Below are positions 21,920 through 23,114 of a stretch of 23,114 nucleotides of DNA, in pieces; position 1 is the first letter of the stretch, and each line of letters begins with the position of its first letter. The notes under the pieces are model-generated. The model worked only from the letters and a program-made list of their open reading frames with translations, was not told the DNA's origin and made no database searches. Position numbers and translations under genes: made by a program. The stretch spans positions 1 to 23,114 of the forward strand of contig CAUFXK010000027.1 in the NCBI GenBank assembly GCA_959596495.1, in the 5' to 3' direction. The DNA comes from an uncultured Collinsella sp. Its GTDB lineage: Bacteria; Actinomycetota; Coriobacteriia; Coriobacteriales; Coriobacteriaceae.

Positions 21920-23114
21920 ATGGAAAACGATCTGGGTAATACGGACGATCTCGAGCTGATGCCGACGGGCGGCGGCTATATGGTGCGGCGCGATCGCTTA
22001 ATGAACGAGCTCATCGTTAAAGGGCGCAAGGCAGGAATTGTTTTGCTCTACGCGCCCGACGGGTTTGGTAAGACGTCGGTGTTGCTGCAATACGTGCAGG
22101 AGGTTAAATCGGATCCCACGCGAGGGCCGGCTCGGATTATCGAGGCCGACCGTGCGATTGGACGCGAGCTCTTTATGCAGCTCGAGGTTGTCGCCGATGA
22201 GCTTAAGGACAAACCTCATTCGCTCGTTGCGATCGACAACGTGCCCAATCTCGAGCAGCGCGAAACCGAGGACCTCATTGATCGAATCCGCAGCTTACGT
22301 GCTACGGGGACGGGGGTCTTTATTGCCTGCCGCCCCTCAAACCGATTGCTTATCCACGGGCTGGGCGATTCTGTAAAAGTCAATGCGCAGATGCTCAAGG
22401 TGCACGCCTATGAGTATTCGTCATGGGCCACGGCGTTCTCAATCAGCACATCGCTCGATTTTTATCGGCTCACACAGGGTGTGCCCGAGCTGGTATCGGC
22501 CCTGCAGACGGGAATGTATGGACAGGGCGATGTTGCCGGTTTGCTCGAGAACGAAATCGTCAACGTGTACGGTGCGGCGCTGGCCGATCTTGCATCGCTC
22601 GAGAATAACCTGTTGTTTACCGTTGCCTGTTTGATGGTACTGATGGGCGAGGGCCGCATTGCGGAGCTAGAGGCGTGCGGTGTGAGGCTTTCGATGGTTG
22701 ACCAGTCCATCTTTGTGCGCGATTATCCGATTTTTGGCGTGGATCCGTCTGATCGTACCTTTAGGTGTTTGGGTGCTAAGGACAACGCGCGCCTGAGGCT
22801 GCGAAAGCTTGTCGCCGAGATCCGTCCTGAACTTGTATCGCGGGCTGCTCGCATTTTGATCAAGGCGGGCCGTTGCGATTTGGCTATGGACCTGGCCGAC
22901 GCGTTCTTGGACCGCCGTGTGGTATTGGAACTTGCCGGGCAGTATGGGGCCGATCTTGCCCTGACCGGGCACGGAGGGGACATTTGCCGCGCGGCGACGG
23001 CGATGATCAATGCAGAAAAGCAGGAGCAAGAGCCGGCGCCCGCCGAGGCACTCGGCGTGTATCTGGCGGCTGTCAGCGTGTGCAATACAAAGCTAGCAAG
23101 GTATATGGCGTCCG
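21920..23114 (+). CDS. Large P-loop regulator, MalT/LuxR (LAL) type, 3' end cut by window
   Basis: Open frame of 398 codons running off the window. The N-terminus has a Walker A in the form typical of LAL regulators, APDGFGKTS (45-53), and a probable Walker B, LVAID (102-106), followed by a helical region with CRPSNRLL (a sensor-like R). After about residue 230 come Ala/Leu-rich helices, as in the STAND/TPR part of MalT-like proteins. A C-terminal LuxR helix-turn-helix would be expected beyond the edge but is not seen, so the class is inferred. GAGGAG 5 nt before ATG 21920 supports the start. Such stand-alone regulators are numerous in Coriobacteriia. Confidence 0.75.
   Translation, partial: MENDLGNTDDLELMPTGGGYMVRRDRLMNELIVKGRKAGIVLLYAPDGFGKTSVLLQYVQEVKSDPTRGPARIIEADRAIGRELFMQLEVVADELKDKPHSLVAIDNVPNLEQRETEDLIDRIRSLRATGTGVFIACRPSNRLLIHGLGDSVKVNAQMLKVHAYEYSSWATAFSISTSLDFYRLTQGVPELVSALQTGMYGQGDVAGLLENEIVNVYGAALADLASLENNLLFTVACLMVLMGEGRIAELEACGVRLSMVDQSIFVRDYPIFGVDPSDRTFRCLGAKDNARLRLRKLVAEIRPELVSRAARILIKAGRCDLAMDLADAFLDRRVVLELAGQYGADLALTGHGGDICRAATAMINAEKQEQEPAPAEALGVYLAAVSVCNTKLARYMAS

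Noticed and set aside
21717..21959. 80-codon open frame before the LuxR-type gene
   Set aside because: No ribosome binding site, no recognisable family, and it overlaps the well-supported start at 21920.

Overview
The window looks like chromosomal DNA from a high-GC Gram-positive gut actinobacterium, most likely Coriobacteriia and close to Collinsella. That placement is an inference from several things: high GC in third codon positions, a class C sortase, a gatC-gatA-gatB operon, rplM-rpsI-glmM order, an ssrA whose tag ends in ALAA, a DUF6110-like protein beside a P-type ATPase, and intergenic DNA rich in small hairpin repeats. I see no transposase, integrase, CRISPR array or rRNA gene, and no tRNA gene other than the tRNA-like part of tmRNA.

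Layout. 1-1000: class C (pilin-polymerising) sortase. 1000-1300: gene-free, with two inverted repeats and a 21-bp tandem repeat. 1318-4819: gatC, gatA and gatB, overlapping by one base at each junction. 4820-5200: a 136-bp inverted repeat, a terminator, a short palindrome and an AT-rich promoter region. 5203-6567: AAA/DUF4143 ATPase with lower-GC codon use. 6632-11335: an AraC-type regulator (- strand) divergent from two half-transporters that make one heterodimeric ABC exporter-fold system resembling the YbtPQ/IrtAB siderophore group. 11367-13870: promoter, operator-like palindrome, hairpin leader, small DUF6110-like membrane protein, and a P1B-type metal ATPase with an atypical membrane motif. 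14014-14879: ribbon-helix-helix antitoxin and PIN-domain toxin. 14938-15372 (-): unknown 144-aa protein. 15612-15975: tmRNA, followed by about 550 bp of structured non-coding DNA that includes an inverted copy of the tmRNA T-arm and four 62-bp repeats. 16561-17439: patatin-like lipase. 17597-19899: rplM, rpsI and glmM. 19971-21469: PTS glucose-type EIIA and nagB, separated by a structured 270-bp region. 21920 to the end: 5' part of a large P-loop regulator of MalT/LuxR (LAL) type, cut by the window edge.

How the genes work together. GatCAB makes Gln-tRNA(Gln) and/or Asn-tRNA(Asn) by transamidation. GlmM (towards UDP-GlcNAc) and NagB (back to fructose-6-phosphate) act on opposite sides of amino-sugar metabolism, with a sugar-PTS EIIA between them. 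The regulator/ABC block and the metal-ATPase block carry nearly the same 16-bp palindromic sequence just downstream of predicted -10 boxes, which suggests one common, probably metal-responsive, repressor. This shared operator is the most interesting regulatory signal in the window. The most unusual DNA is the post-ssrA region.
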